NCBI GenBank assembly: GCA_022495005.1
Contig: JAGYXB010000963.1
Location: 1-64,000, forward strand
Direction: 5' to 3'
Length of the DNA stretch: 64,000 nucleotides
Origin: Rhyacophila brunnea
Lineage: Eukaryota; Arthropoda; Insecta; Trichoptera; Rhyacophilidae
The notes beneath the pieces were generated by a model that had not been told where the DNA came from, ran no database searches, and saw only the letters and a list, made by a program, of their open reading frames with translations. Positions within the stretch are counted from its first letter, which is position 1. Each line of letters begins with the position of its first letter. This document shows positions 11,157-22,600 of the stretch, in pieces. The position numbers and the translations under genes are program-made.

Positions 11157-12820
11157 CCATTGAATTTTATCTTGTTTCTTGCATAATTGAAGATCTTGGC
11201 ATAAAAACAGCAAATGTCACAAAACACTTTTTTTTCAGGAGAGGGTAAAAACATAATATCTTGGTTGTCAAGAGAAATTTTATTAATTTGACAATGAGGA
11301 ATTATAGAGAAACCTTATATGCACTATATGAATGTAAAAAATATATTAAATTTATTTCGGTTAAATAGATATTTAAAAAAGAATGAGTGTGACATTTGCT
11401 GTTTTTACACAATTTTTGGACATTTGTTGTTTTTATTGCAAAATTGAAAAGATCGAAATGTAAATAGTATGACTAAAACTATAATTTTATTAAATAAAAT
11501 AAAGAATATATATTTCTGTTATTTTTTAATCATAATACAACTTTTAATAAGGTTTGGACATATTATTTACCTATTAACAAACGACTTCAATGTATGTAAA
11601 AAATCAAGACTTAAATATTTAAAAAAATGTTTTAATTATATGCGGGTTAATAATGATTAGCTTCATATTATTATTATTGATTTAATTTAATAAAACACAT
11701 TTTTTCTTATGTACTTATTCCACTTTAAATAAATAAATCTGGACCGGTTTCGTCCGCCTGTTTTTCTGCCAACTGTTTTCAACAGTTGAAAATGTCCCTC
11801 TAAGGCAGACGAAACCTGTCCAGATTTATTTATTAAAAGTGGAATAAGTACTAAAAAAATGTGTTTTATTAAATTAAATCATTAACACAATGGATTTCCA
11901 CCATGAATTGATAGTTAACACGAAAAAAGAAAACCGATTAGCTTCATCTGACACCTTCACTATCAGCAAATTAAACGATGCATTTATTGGGTTTTGTAAA
12001 TATTTAGCTAATTTTAAAATATATATTTTTTAGCTCCTTTCAATGGAATTAATCCACCATTATGTTGTTTTAAATACAATCGTGACTTGCATTTGATTTT
12101 TCTTCACTACATTAAATCTATCCCACAGCCCGAGAGAAACTGAAATGTTCGCAAAGCACTTCTCCCTTACTAGCCTGGTCTATTCTGTACATTATAACTA
12201 GCCTACAAGTTTTTACCGAAAAATGCCAAAGTTTTAACCTATATTTGATATTAAAAAAATCTTTTTTTCCGGTCTCTTTAGATTTTATAATGAAGGGCCT
12301 AGAATTTTCCTTATTGCATCCAATACCACCCTCTTCAACTGAACTGAACTATCAACTGAACAATAATGAAAGTCACCGTTTTGGTAAAAACGTTGCTTGG
12401 TTTTGTTAATTTTTCTCTTTCGAGACGTTTCAGATGTCTATGCTAGTAATATCCATGATAAAATATTAAAAAAATCATAAGAAAACGTTATAAAAAGCAA
12501 TAATTAAACGAATCAAGGATAATTTGACAGCTCAGACACTAAATTGTATGGAATTTGTACTAACATTACTAACGCCGCCTGGTGATAAAAGTGTAGAACT
12601 ACTGGACCTTTGCTGTTTTCATACAAAAATGCCTGGACTATTGCGGTTTTTAGAAAAGTGGCATATTTTTGAGAGTAGATTTGAGGGACTTATGATTTTT
12701 TTTTTAAATATATCTTTGCACAGTTGTATGTAATCGTACACAGGGAATATAGAAATGCAATAAAATGAAAATGGAAAAAAGTGGACATTTGATGTTTTTA
12801 TGCCAAGATCTTCAATTGTC
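11157..12820. mobile_element. Possible DNA transposon remnant bounded by about 45 bp inverted repeats
   Basis: The segment at about 11180-11215 (attgaagatcttggcataaa) recurs as reverse complement at 12783-12820. The string ggacatttgctgttttta and close variants recur at about 11392, 11418, 12604 and 12782. No transposase is seen. The left and right limits are estimates. Confidence 0.35.
11679..11880. repeat. Foldback element with about 80 bp arms
   Basis: Left arm 11679-11765 and right arm 11800-11880 are near-perfect inverted repeats (gatttaatttaataaaacac and its complement outermost). The 12-mer gattagcttcat occurs at 11655-11666 and 11936-11947, which could be a target duplication enclosing a 269 bp insertion. 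Confidence 0.6.
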
Positions 12821-13020
12821 GTTCTGTAGAAGCATTGATTATGTTATAATCTCCTTGCCATTTCAGTTTAGTTCGTCCATTCTTAAATATACCTATTCTA
12901 TAATTTTGTTTCAATGCTGTTTGCTATTTATAACTGAATACACCTTTGTTAAATTCTTTAATGGACTTTCATTTATTAATTTATTGCTTTCCAGTTTTAT
13001 ATCACTGTCTTAAGGCTCGA

Positions 13021-13380
13021 TGACATTGAGTTATTTTACAAGCTGCTTGTAAACTCTCCCAGTGTCATCATCGAACATGCTAATAAGCAGATTATAAACA
13101 ATCTATCTGGAAAAGTTGAAGCAGGTCTACTTTACACGCTATATGCTGGCGTGTGGGTGATCTGCGTCTGCGCAGTAAAGCGATAGTGGTGACCTCCCGG
13201 TACAAAACAAACTACTCTATACGTCCTGTCAAAATAGTACAAAAAATGACGGTTTCAACTCGCTAGCTAGTTGGCTTCTGAGCGAGTGGAAAGTTTTGTG
13301 TGTCATCATCACAATCGGACTAGCTGACTCGCCCGCTTTTAAATTTTCCAACAAGCAGCTTGTAAAGTAGCTCAATGTCA
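13021..13380. mobile_element. MITE with about 28 bp terminal inverted repeats
   Basis: The left end tgacattgagttattttaca matches the reverse complement of the right end ending ctcaatgtca, both continuing into caagctgcttg. The 360 bp interior is non-coding, and the element lies in the spacer between ZnfB and ZnfC. Confidence 0.6.
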
Positions 13381-14200
13381 ATGACGCTTTACCAAGAGTG
13401 TGGCTCCCGTCTTTCTTTATTCCTTACACTTGTCTTGCAATTATTATCAATCCACGCGCCTTCTGCCGTGCGATTATAATTGAAAGGTAACCTAACATTT
13501 CGTTCACAAAGCATACAGATGGCTGCCGATTCGGGAGGCCGAGACAGGCCGACAGGTGTGCTCCGAAGATCAGGTAACCCACGACCCATACATGTCTCAT
13601 GTCTAATACTAGCAACAAATGCAATTCATTTTGTGATTGTGATTTTCATATCACAATCAAAAAATACTATTTCTGTTACAATAATGTATACGTCAAATGA
13701 TACGCTCTTCTCCGGCATTTCATCTGATTTGTTTTCTTGCCTCTTTTACATTTTTTTTTATTCAACGAATAAGACAAGATTTGAGAATGTAACATTTTAT
13801 AATATATAAAACATACATACATAATTTGAAAATATCTCATGCATTTATACGCATTTTAAAAAATACAACACACTTGAACCTGTATCTAATGGATTCGCGC
13901 CAGGAATTGAGGGATTAATTATTGATAACTACCTTATTTTATTATACTAAAACCGATAGCAATAGTAATTATAACGCAATTAGATAAGCATGTAACAGCT
14001 TTACCACTAGTTTAAAATCGTTATAATTTATGTAGGTACCTATATCATGTCGTATTTTTTCTACAAAATGATTTTTTATAGTGTTTATATTATTTTATGC
14101 ATGAGATGTTTTCAAATAAAGTATGTTATTCATTTTAATTGCACGCTGAATGTAAATGGCATAATATTGTTGTCATGTAAAATTGATCTGACAATCCAAT

Positions 14201-14284
14201 GCCTAAGTTAAGTTTTTCCATCAGGATGTCATGATCGACTTTATCAAATGCTTTCGAGAAGTCATTGTAAGAACAGTCAACCAG
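14201..14284 (-). pseudogene. Non-LTR reverse transcriptase fragment
   Basis: The minus strand reads a short peptide with D-F-S-K-A-F-D-K-V-D-H, the classic motif of jockey/CR1-type reverse transcriptases, ending M-E-K-L. Only about 28 codons remain. Confidence 0.75.
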
Positions 14285-14651
14285 GTGTTAAATTAAGAAT
14301 ACAATGCATTTTCACATAAATTGACAGTTAACACCAAAAGAAAATAAATAGGTAATGACATGAGTAGGTACTTATTCTTTGACCGCGTACCTACTTATAC
14401 CAAATTAATAATTTTATTATTCGGTGATAAACGATGGCAACATTGTCTATCGTACAGAACCGTCGAAACGGTGCTGCCAACCGTACTATAATTCTGGGGT
14501 TATTTGGCAGAAGCAGATAAAATGGTCGTTTTACCTATTTTTCAGGGGAGCAATTTGAATGTTGTGTGTCTGGTGATAAATACTGTGTACAATGCTGGAG
14601 AAAAGTTTACGTTTTAGTTTTGCCCTGGACAAGCGTCTGAATAAGCTACTG

Positions 14652-15058
14652 CATGGTTTCCCAAACTGTGGGTCGCGTGCGAATATTTAGTGGGCCCTCG
14701 CCACTGTATACATAAATTAAAAAAAATAGGAAGTGATAAATTTGATATTTCATTCAGCTAAATACCGAAATAAATTGGATATATCAAACGAATAAAAGTA
14801 ACTAAAGTTGAAGTTGATGTTAAAACTGTAATGAAGAAAAGTAAGAAACAAATACATCCTTCCCATTGAAATAACTTTGTAAAAAAACCTTGCTGGTGTA
14901 GGTATTTAAGTAATATTTTTTTTTATTTAAGTTGTGTTTCTTATTTCAACAGTCTTTCATTCATATTGGTAACACTTACAAGACAGCTAAGAGGTGGTTC
15001 CCAAGATTGGAAATTTTTGTTAGATGGGTCGGAGCCCAGTCAACTTTGGGAACCACTG
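14652..15058. mobile_element. hAT-type non-autonomous element (7-8 bp target duplication)
   Basis: The ends read catggtttcccaaactg on the left and, inverted, cagtggttcccaaag on the right. They are flanked by gctactg at 14645-14651 and 15059-15065. The CAGTGGTT-type ends and near-8 bp duplication fit hAT. No transposase remains. Confidence 0.65.
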
Positions 15059-15810
15059 GCTACTGTATTAGTTACTGTTGCTGGAAGATTCTGCAAATAC
15101 TGTACGAAGCAAGATGCTATTTTATCAGATCTCCGACCAGCAATCCCTTCATGCCACATGTAACAGCTCCCGGTATCTGTTAGTCCACTATGTTGGTATT
15201 GAGGGAAAGTGTGGGCAGGCATTGTTGCAAATTAAAAACTAGTATTCGAGTGGACTGACTAGTTTTAGAGAACAATTTGTCGTGTCTTTCTTCTTATGAT
15301 GCATCAGCCTTAGTCAAGTGTTCATTTTTTTTTTCATTAAATTCAGCTTTCCTTTCTAAATCATTTGCACACTTAATCTGATTGTTATATGTATCACATA
15401 CTTTACAAGTATCTATACTAGGCGTGTATGTCTTCGGGAGTAGCGACCTGTTAATATGATTAATTACTTAAATTTTTTTCAATATTATTTTTATTCTATG
15501 GTTCGTGACGTCCTTTTTGGTCACCGTCTTATGATTCCTGTTTCTGAGCTGCGCTTTTTCGCAATTGCGACGTCATTTTTATTTCAGGATACGCCAAAAA
15601 TATTCTGAAACATCTTCTTGCAAAATTTTACTGAATAATTAAAAAAAAATGTTCCAAAATCTATACAGTACCTACCAAAGCGGTAACCATATCTTGTTTT
15701 GGCAAATAGAATACATTGATTATATTAAATACTTATTATTTTGCCAGAAGCAGATATGGTACCATATATAGACATCTTGTTTTTGGCAAATATGACTTGC
15801 TTAATTTTTA

Positions 15811-16028
15811 AACATTTATCTGAAACTTGTTTCATTGATTATGAAGTCAGTGGAAGAGATAAACCATATATGATTTTGGCAAATAAAAATATATACATAA
15901 AAGAACAAATCTGCATTTAAACATTTATCTGAAACTTGTTTCATTGATTATGAAGTCAGTGGAAGAGATAAACCATATATGATTTTGGCAAATAAAAATA
16001 TACACATAAAAGAACAAATCTGCATTTA
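15811..16028 (+). repeat. Tandem duplication, 2 x 109 bp
   Basis: The unit from aacatttatctgaaacttg to caaatctgcattta occurs at 15811-15919 and again at 15920-16028 with only one or two differences, which indicates a recent duplication. Confidence 0.85.
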
Positions 16029-16094
16029 AACCACAAAACACCAAAAATCAAACATGTCTGCTTCTGCCAAATAGCCACAGAACTATAGTATTTG

Positions 16095-16604
16095 TACTAT
16101 AATTTTGGTCAGCGTACTATATACGATAAAAAACAGGTATAAATAATTAATAGTATGCCCAATCTACTATAATTTTGAATATATGAAAAAATATGTGAAA
16201 AGTACTAAAATTTCGATATTTCCATTCGATAAATTGGTGCAAAGTACTATAATTTCGCAATATAAGATTAGGAAAACTGGAAAAAAATTTGCACGATAAA
16301 CGTAAAAAAATCCTTTGACTTTGGTTTAAAATGAAATTTATTGAATTTTTCGTTACTAAATAAAAAGGGGTCCGGAGTTTCTCAAATTCTCTGTTATTTT
16401 TTTTCTGAGAAACAAAAAACCTATACATTTTCAACAGAATACGACAACGCGTATTATATTTTTCCCCAAATACTATAATTATTTTGGAGGCTCTGTACTA
16501 TCTTTCCTCTTTGAAAAGATGGCAGCACTGAGTCGTAATTGCATCACCGTATCAAGAGCTCCTGTCACATCGTCCACATATAACAATATTCACACTTAAA
16601 TAAT
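16095..16604 (+). promoter_or_regulatory. Putative promoter and 5' UTR of ZnfC
   Basis: TACTATAATT motifs occur at 16095, 16164, 16245 and 16471, and tactatc at about 16496. The box aaaagatggcagcactga lies at 16514-16531, 75 bp before the start codon. The block 16400-16535 is similar to the region before ZnfF (49285-49410), and ctcctgtcacatcg at 16559 matches ZnfB. This is probably an inherited promoter of the family. Confidence 0.55.
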
Positions 16605-19600
16605 ATGGATTTAAAACGCGTGCCTGACAAAGAAGATCAACCTTGGTTTAATGTGCCGATACTTGATCATCCATACATCCCGGAAACCGATATCCGTATT
16701 AAGCAAGAGAAAGCTAAATGCAATTCTGAGGTTAGTTTTTTCAAACATTCCTGGGATTTAATTTGTCTTAACAAGTATTAGGCCATCAAAAAAGACGAGA
16801 CTGAAACTCCAGTATCTAGCTAATGTATTTCAATGGCGGCTCGCTGACGGCAAGACTGGAATCTCTCAGTTTCAAAATGTCCGCGACCGATACTAAAGAG
16901 ACGCGACATGCTAGTCTCCCGGTTTCTCAGTATCCAGTCACCCATAAAATAAGCAAGCAATAACAAGTCAGATGGGCGAACTGGTTTAACAACGTTTTTC
17001 TAAGCTCGTATTTTTGTTTGTCCGGTGGTTGTTTATCCAGTACAAATCTTGCAATCGATTTTTACGTAACTTTCCGACTAGATAGACATTTTAAACTTTT
17101 AGAATATATCAGAACACGATGCCAATGCATTATTTTAATACTTTTAGCCATCTTTAAGCAGAGTTAAATTAATTTTCAGTTAATTCTGTTTTGTATGAAA
17201 AGTTATTTCGGAATGAATCCAATCCACTATTATTGGTTGCTAAGAGGGTGGTCCTAGCAACTAAATTATTAATATATATACGTCGTTACTATGGAAATCA
17301 AAATGATATTTCAGTATTCTATATTTGTTTGTTTGTTGCAAAATAGCAAAAAAATGATTTGCTGACAATTACCTTATTTGTCCTAAATAATTAGTAATAC
17401 CTACATAGAATTGTCAAATTTATATGATTTAACAGAAAATTTAAAAACGTGGTACATAAAAACTTCTTTTTATCTTAATTATTTAATTTAAATTATAGGT
17501 AAGACAGTTCTTAATCGTAGGTAAAGATATTACGAAAAAAGCTTAGAATGAAGTAGGAATAACAATGGGCTTAACAGTTTGAGGTTAGGTATGAGATTAT
17601 TATAGTAAATGGGTTTCAGTAGCGCCGTGTGCGAAGCATCAGTCATTGGCCAGCTTATGAGTTCCCTCAGCAACCAGTTTGTCCGATGTTAGTTTCTACG
17701 TGAGCGAAGAGCCTGAGGAGTAGCAATCAACCGATCTCTGGTAAGGAAGAATTGCCGTGCATAATGCGTGGATTATTTTCGTATGACACTCACCATTGCC
17801 GACTGAAGAGAAAGCCGATACATTTACGACTGGACCAACCTTTCTGCCCCTCCCGTTGTCTATGGATGCCCTGTTATTGCATGTCATTGTCTGTAGAGTG
17901 CTCATACTGACGCGTCTGTCGTATTCACGTCGTATTCACTTATAGATGACTTTAATGATAAACAATCTATGATATATAAACACTAGCAATAATACACCTT
18001 TCACAAATGTAATGCATAGATCAATGCTACACATTTTTGGAAATCGATATTACCACCGGTTTTAGTGTGAAGGACTATTCTGACTTTGACAGCTGATGAA
18101 TAACAAGAATGTATATTATTTATAAATAACACTGATGGTTAATATATTTGATTTGAGATTTTTTTATAAATCAGATTGAAACGAGAAAGGGCGAATCAAT
18201 ATGTCAAGCAATCTGTGATCTGATTTTGACAGCTGAAAAGTGGACCACTCGTTGCTTGTGCAAAAAGATATGCTGAGGCTTTATTAATCTAAAGATGGCC
18301 CTGCACTCAAACATTAACAACCCTGCATCAAATCGTAGTGTAGTGAATATATCTATCTTATCGGAATTCTACGTATTAATCTGTTCTGTGTTTGTTCAAG
18401 TTAAAGAATGACATGATATTAATTGATTGTAGGTAAATCACAGCTGCTGCATGTATAATATGATTGATAATATGTTTCTTTCAGTACCCTGCAGGGAGCC
18501 TAACTGATATAAAATCGGAGAATAATCCTCAGCTTCTTGAGGTCAAGCGCGAGATTGTTGAGGATCCAATTCACCCATTATATGATGAAGATCCCCGACC
18601 GGGGTGTTCGTTTGCGGATTACAAGCCAGCTAATCCGGTACATTAATTGTATATTATGTCATATTTTCTTCTCGTAGTGGCATTGGCTCTCGGTGATTGA
18701 GGGAGTCCATTGCCGACTCAAGTAGAAAACCGATACATTCACAACTACTGCTCCTAATTTTTTCGCCTCTTCCGTTGTTGTCTATGTATGAACTGTCATT
18801 GCCTGTCATTGTTCTATAGAGTGCTCATACTGACGCGTCTGTAATGTTCACACAGGGAATGGTTTGATTTGAATAGATACCTAAGTTTCATGATAAATAA
18901 TACTCTAGCATTTACACACCTTCTACAAATGTAATGTATAGATCAATGTCACATATTTTTTGGAAATCGATATTACCACCGGTTTTTGTGTGAAAGACTG
19001 GTCTGTCTTTGACATCTGATGAATAACAGGAATGTATATTATTTATTAATAACACTGATAGTTAATATATTTGATTTGAGATTTTTTTATAATTCAATTT
19101 GAAACGAAAAAGGGCGAATCAATATGTCAAGCAATCTAGAATCTGATTTTGACAGATGAAAAGTGGACCACTCGTTGCTTGTGCAGAAAGTTATGATCAG
19201 GCTTTATTAATCTAGACGGCGGTGGGGAGTCACAAAGAGACTCATTACGTGACTGGGACATGTATTTCGGATGCCGCTTGAGAGTGCATGTGGCATAACC
19301 TCAAGGGTTCCTTCGCCGTGGCCGGCCCTCCCTCACCCTGCAGCGGTGCTACAAAAGTGATTTACGCGCTGCAGGTCTGACATGGTGGAAGGCGCAATAG
19401 TTGGCGATCGACCGACGGAAGTGGTGCGAATTTGTGCTTGCCCTATGCTGCGGCATGAGAGGGTAAAAGAAGAAGAATAAGTTGCATTTTATAAAGGCTT
19501 ACGACGAAATTGAATTACATGTCCTTGTTCTGGATAAGCCGTATTATCTATCAAATCTTTGTTCTGGCCCCGAATGCCATGTGAAGGTCGAAATGAAGAT

Positions 19601-22600
19601 TTTGTAGAATCTTTAAGAGTTAAACCTGAATAATCTTTAGAGTTTGCATAACATTACTAGACGTCGTTATGGCTCGCTGACTTTACCAATCTTAGAAATT
19701 TACACAAAATATATTAACAATTCGTATTCGTCATTTTATAATAATACTTTATTATGGTCCACACCCACGGTGGCCGCGCGGCTTAAGCGTTGGACTATCA
19801 TGCCGTGGGTCTTAGGTTCGAATCCTGAGTCTGGCAAGTACACATATTATTTGTCAATTTGTGTGTCAGGGTATGGACCTAATAGGTTGAGCAAGTGGCT
19901 GACATCCATTTCTCGTAAAATCAAAATCTATTAATACAAACCTCTACTCTGTGGAGGCCCATATGATCATATTAGGATTGGACATGGTCAGTGGGAATTA
20001 TGGTAACAGTGTTACCAAGCGGCTTAAGCGTGAGCTTATAGTGTCGTGGGTCCCAGCTTCGAATCCTGGATCTGGCAAATATACTTTGTTTTTCAATTTG
20101 TGTTTGGAGTCAGAGTATGGACCTTGTTGAGCAAGTGTCTAACATCCATTTCTCGTAAAATCAAAATCTGTTAATACAACCTTTACTCTGTAGAGGCCTG
20201 CCTATATGATTCTCTAAGGTTTGAACATGTTGAAGTAGTAGTAGTATGGTGCTTGAATCATAATATGTGTGTGTGTGTGACCATAAAATATCAATAATTA
20301 TACGATGAGAAAAGACAACGAATCCTAACGCGATTTACAATATCTTTCCAACAAAGTTTACAGATATTTTACGAATATCTCGCAGATATATCCCATATAT
20401 CGTAGTAGATATCTGGGTTTGTTGAACATCATGGCTTCCGGCACTATCAGCAAAATTCAATATTCATGCCGGTATTTCTGGTCGTAATGATTGACACATT
20501 ACTCTGAGCAACGTTTGCCTTTAGCTAATCGGATTCCTTTTGACATTCTTAGAGCAACGTTTACATTCATATACCTACACTTCATTTCACCACATTATGA
20601 TCTTTACAACGAGCCCGAAACGTCGAGTAAAGAAGGACACGGTGTAAACCCAGATATCTACTACGATAAAAAACAACCGTGAAAGCTTCAAACATTATAT
20701 ACCCCATATAATTAACTTTCGACCGTCACGCGGAACCCAAAGACTGCAACAATTATTTCACTTACCTAGGCATTTGGTTTACTCCGACTATATTATCGGC
20801 AGATGCATAAGTATGCCTAAATTTTTTAATTGTTATATCCTCTGATTGTGATAAGATTATCAAACCCAGGTAAGTATGTAGTGTATATTTTGTAGTCTTG
20901 ATGATGTGGCAACAAAAATTTCTATATGCTTTATAATATAATGTAGGTAAACATATTGTAATTTAAAAAAATTCTAATAGGATTGTAATTACATATTTTA
21001 GGAATCAGTGACGAATCTGACCAAAATTAAATCTGAGAATCAGTACGAGAAAGTTGACATTAAAGATGAGTTTGCTGAAGATCCAGTGCGTGAATTCAAT
21101 TATAAAAATAATCTATCTGACTGCGTTGATTCAAAATCCAGGCCCACAGATCAGGTTCGTACAAATAGTTTTTTTTATGGCTCCACTTGGCGATATAATT
21201 ATAACATATTAATTCTATCGACGAAAGTACCTTCTTCTTATTCCTTTTTTTATTCGATGACGCTACAGCTCAAGTTGATCCCTGGCCTCCACCGCCATCC
21301 GCCAGCCGAAACGGTCTTCTGCACGTCTTTTCTTGTTATTGATTTTGAGCAGCTGGTTGGCATCTTTTGTAATGTTATCACCCCATCGTGTGCATGGGTT
21401 TCTCACTGGCCCTTTCCCCTTGGGTTTCCTTCGAGGATCTTCTTCGGTATCCGTGACTCAGGCATGCGCTGGACATGACCTGCCCAGTTAAGCCTTTGTA
21501 GTTTTATGAAGGTGGAGAGTTTTGAATCTTAATATACGCGGTATAGTTCCGTGTTGTATCTATCAAAGCAGTCAACCATTTCAGCTGCTTTCATATTTAG
21601 CGTCCATGACTCGCACCCGTATGCAACGACTGTTCGTATGATGGTTTTATAGAGCCGGGTTTTAGTTTTTATGTGGACCGAATTCAAATTCTAATGGATT
21701 TAAGTTTTGTACTATTCCATTTGAGTAATATTTTGCGACCCGGATTTCGGGCTTTAGGCTCGATGTGCGCTCACCATTGATAATTATATAATGATCTATT
21801 ATTAGGGTTTTAACAAAGTATACACCTATTGATTGTATTATTAGTGATATAGGTTTTTTACACTACAACACTAGAACTATTCATATTTTTTTTGGATACA
21901 TTTGAATTATAGTCTTTGACTTAATAGGTAGACGATAAAGTTTTTACCTACTTTATTGTATTAATTTGTTACACTTACAAGTTAGAATTAAATGTATTCC
22001 TTGTCATTGTGTATTTACTTTCCGGTGAGTGCCTGAAGATCCCGAAAGGCAAAACTCGGGTCGCAAAAAATGACTAGAATGGAATAGTACACAGCTTAAA
22101 TTCATTAGAATATATATTATAACATATGTACAGTGGCGGCTTTACTAACTTACAGGTGGTGGAGACAGGTTGTTTGAAATATTCATTTTTGGTTTTGCTA
22201 CTATATACATCTGAAATCATGTCTAATCGGGTCAAAGACTAGGTCTGCCTATCGAGGGGTAGTCAACCTGGTGCCTACCGCCACTAGTGGGCGTTCCAGC
22301 TTTCATGGTGGGCTGTAGGTGTTTTAAAAACATTTTCATTATGTTTTCATAAAATTTCATCATTATTAATTTCAATAACTAAATGTATTTTCATCAGACT
22401 TCATACTTCTATGTATGCAACATATACATAAAAAGATAGATTTAACCACAGTTAGTTGTTTTAAAAAGATTTGTTCTGCCAAACTTAGCGAAAGTCTAAC
22501 AGAACGTATTTGGTAAGTAATTAATATTATATGCTTTTACTTGCTGTAACTCTACTTTATAAGTTTTATAAAGTAAAGTTACGAGGGTGGGTCAATAATT

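Larger units (their letters stand above)
14484..16090. mobile_element. About 1.6 kb element with terminal inverted repeats
   Basis: The left end (tactataattctgggg, then tatttggcagaagcaga) is repeated inverted at 16055-16090 with few mismatches over about 33 bp. The interior has several ttttggcaaata strings and a 2 x 109 bp tandem duplication but no transposase. A hAT-type element (14652-15058) is nested inside. It sits immediately upstream of the ZnfC promoter. Confidence 0.5.
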
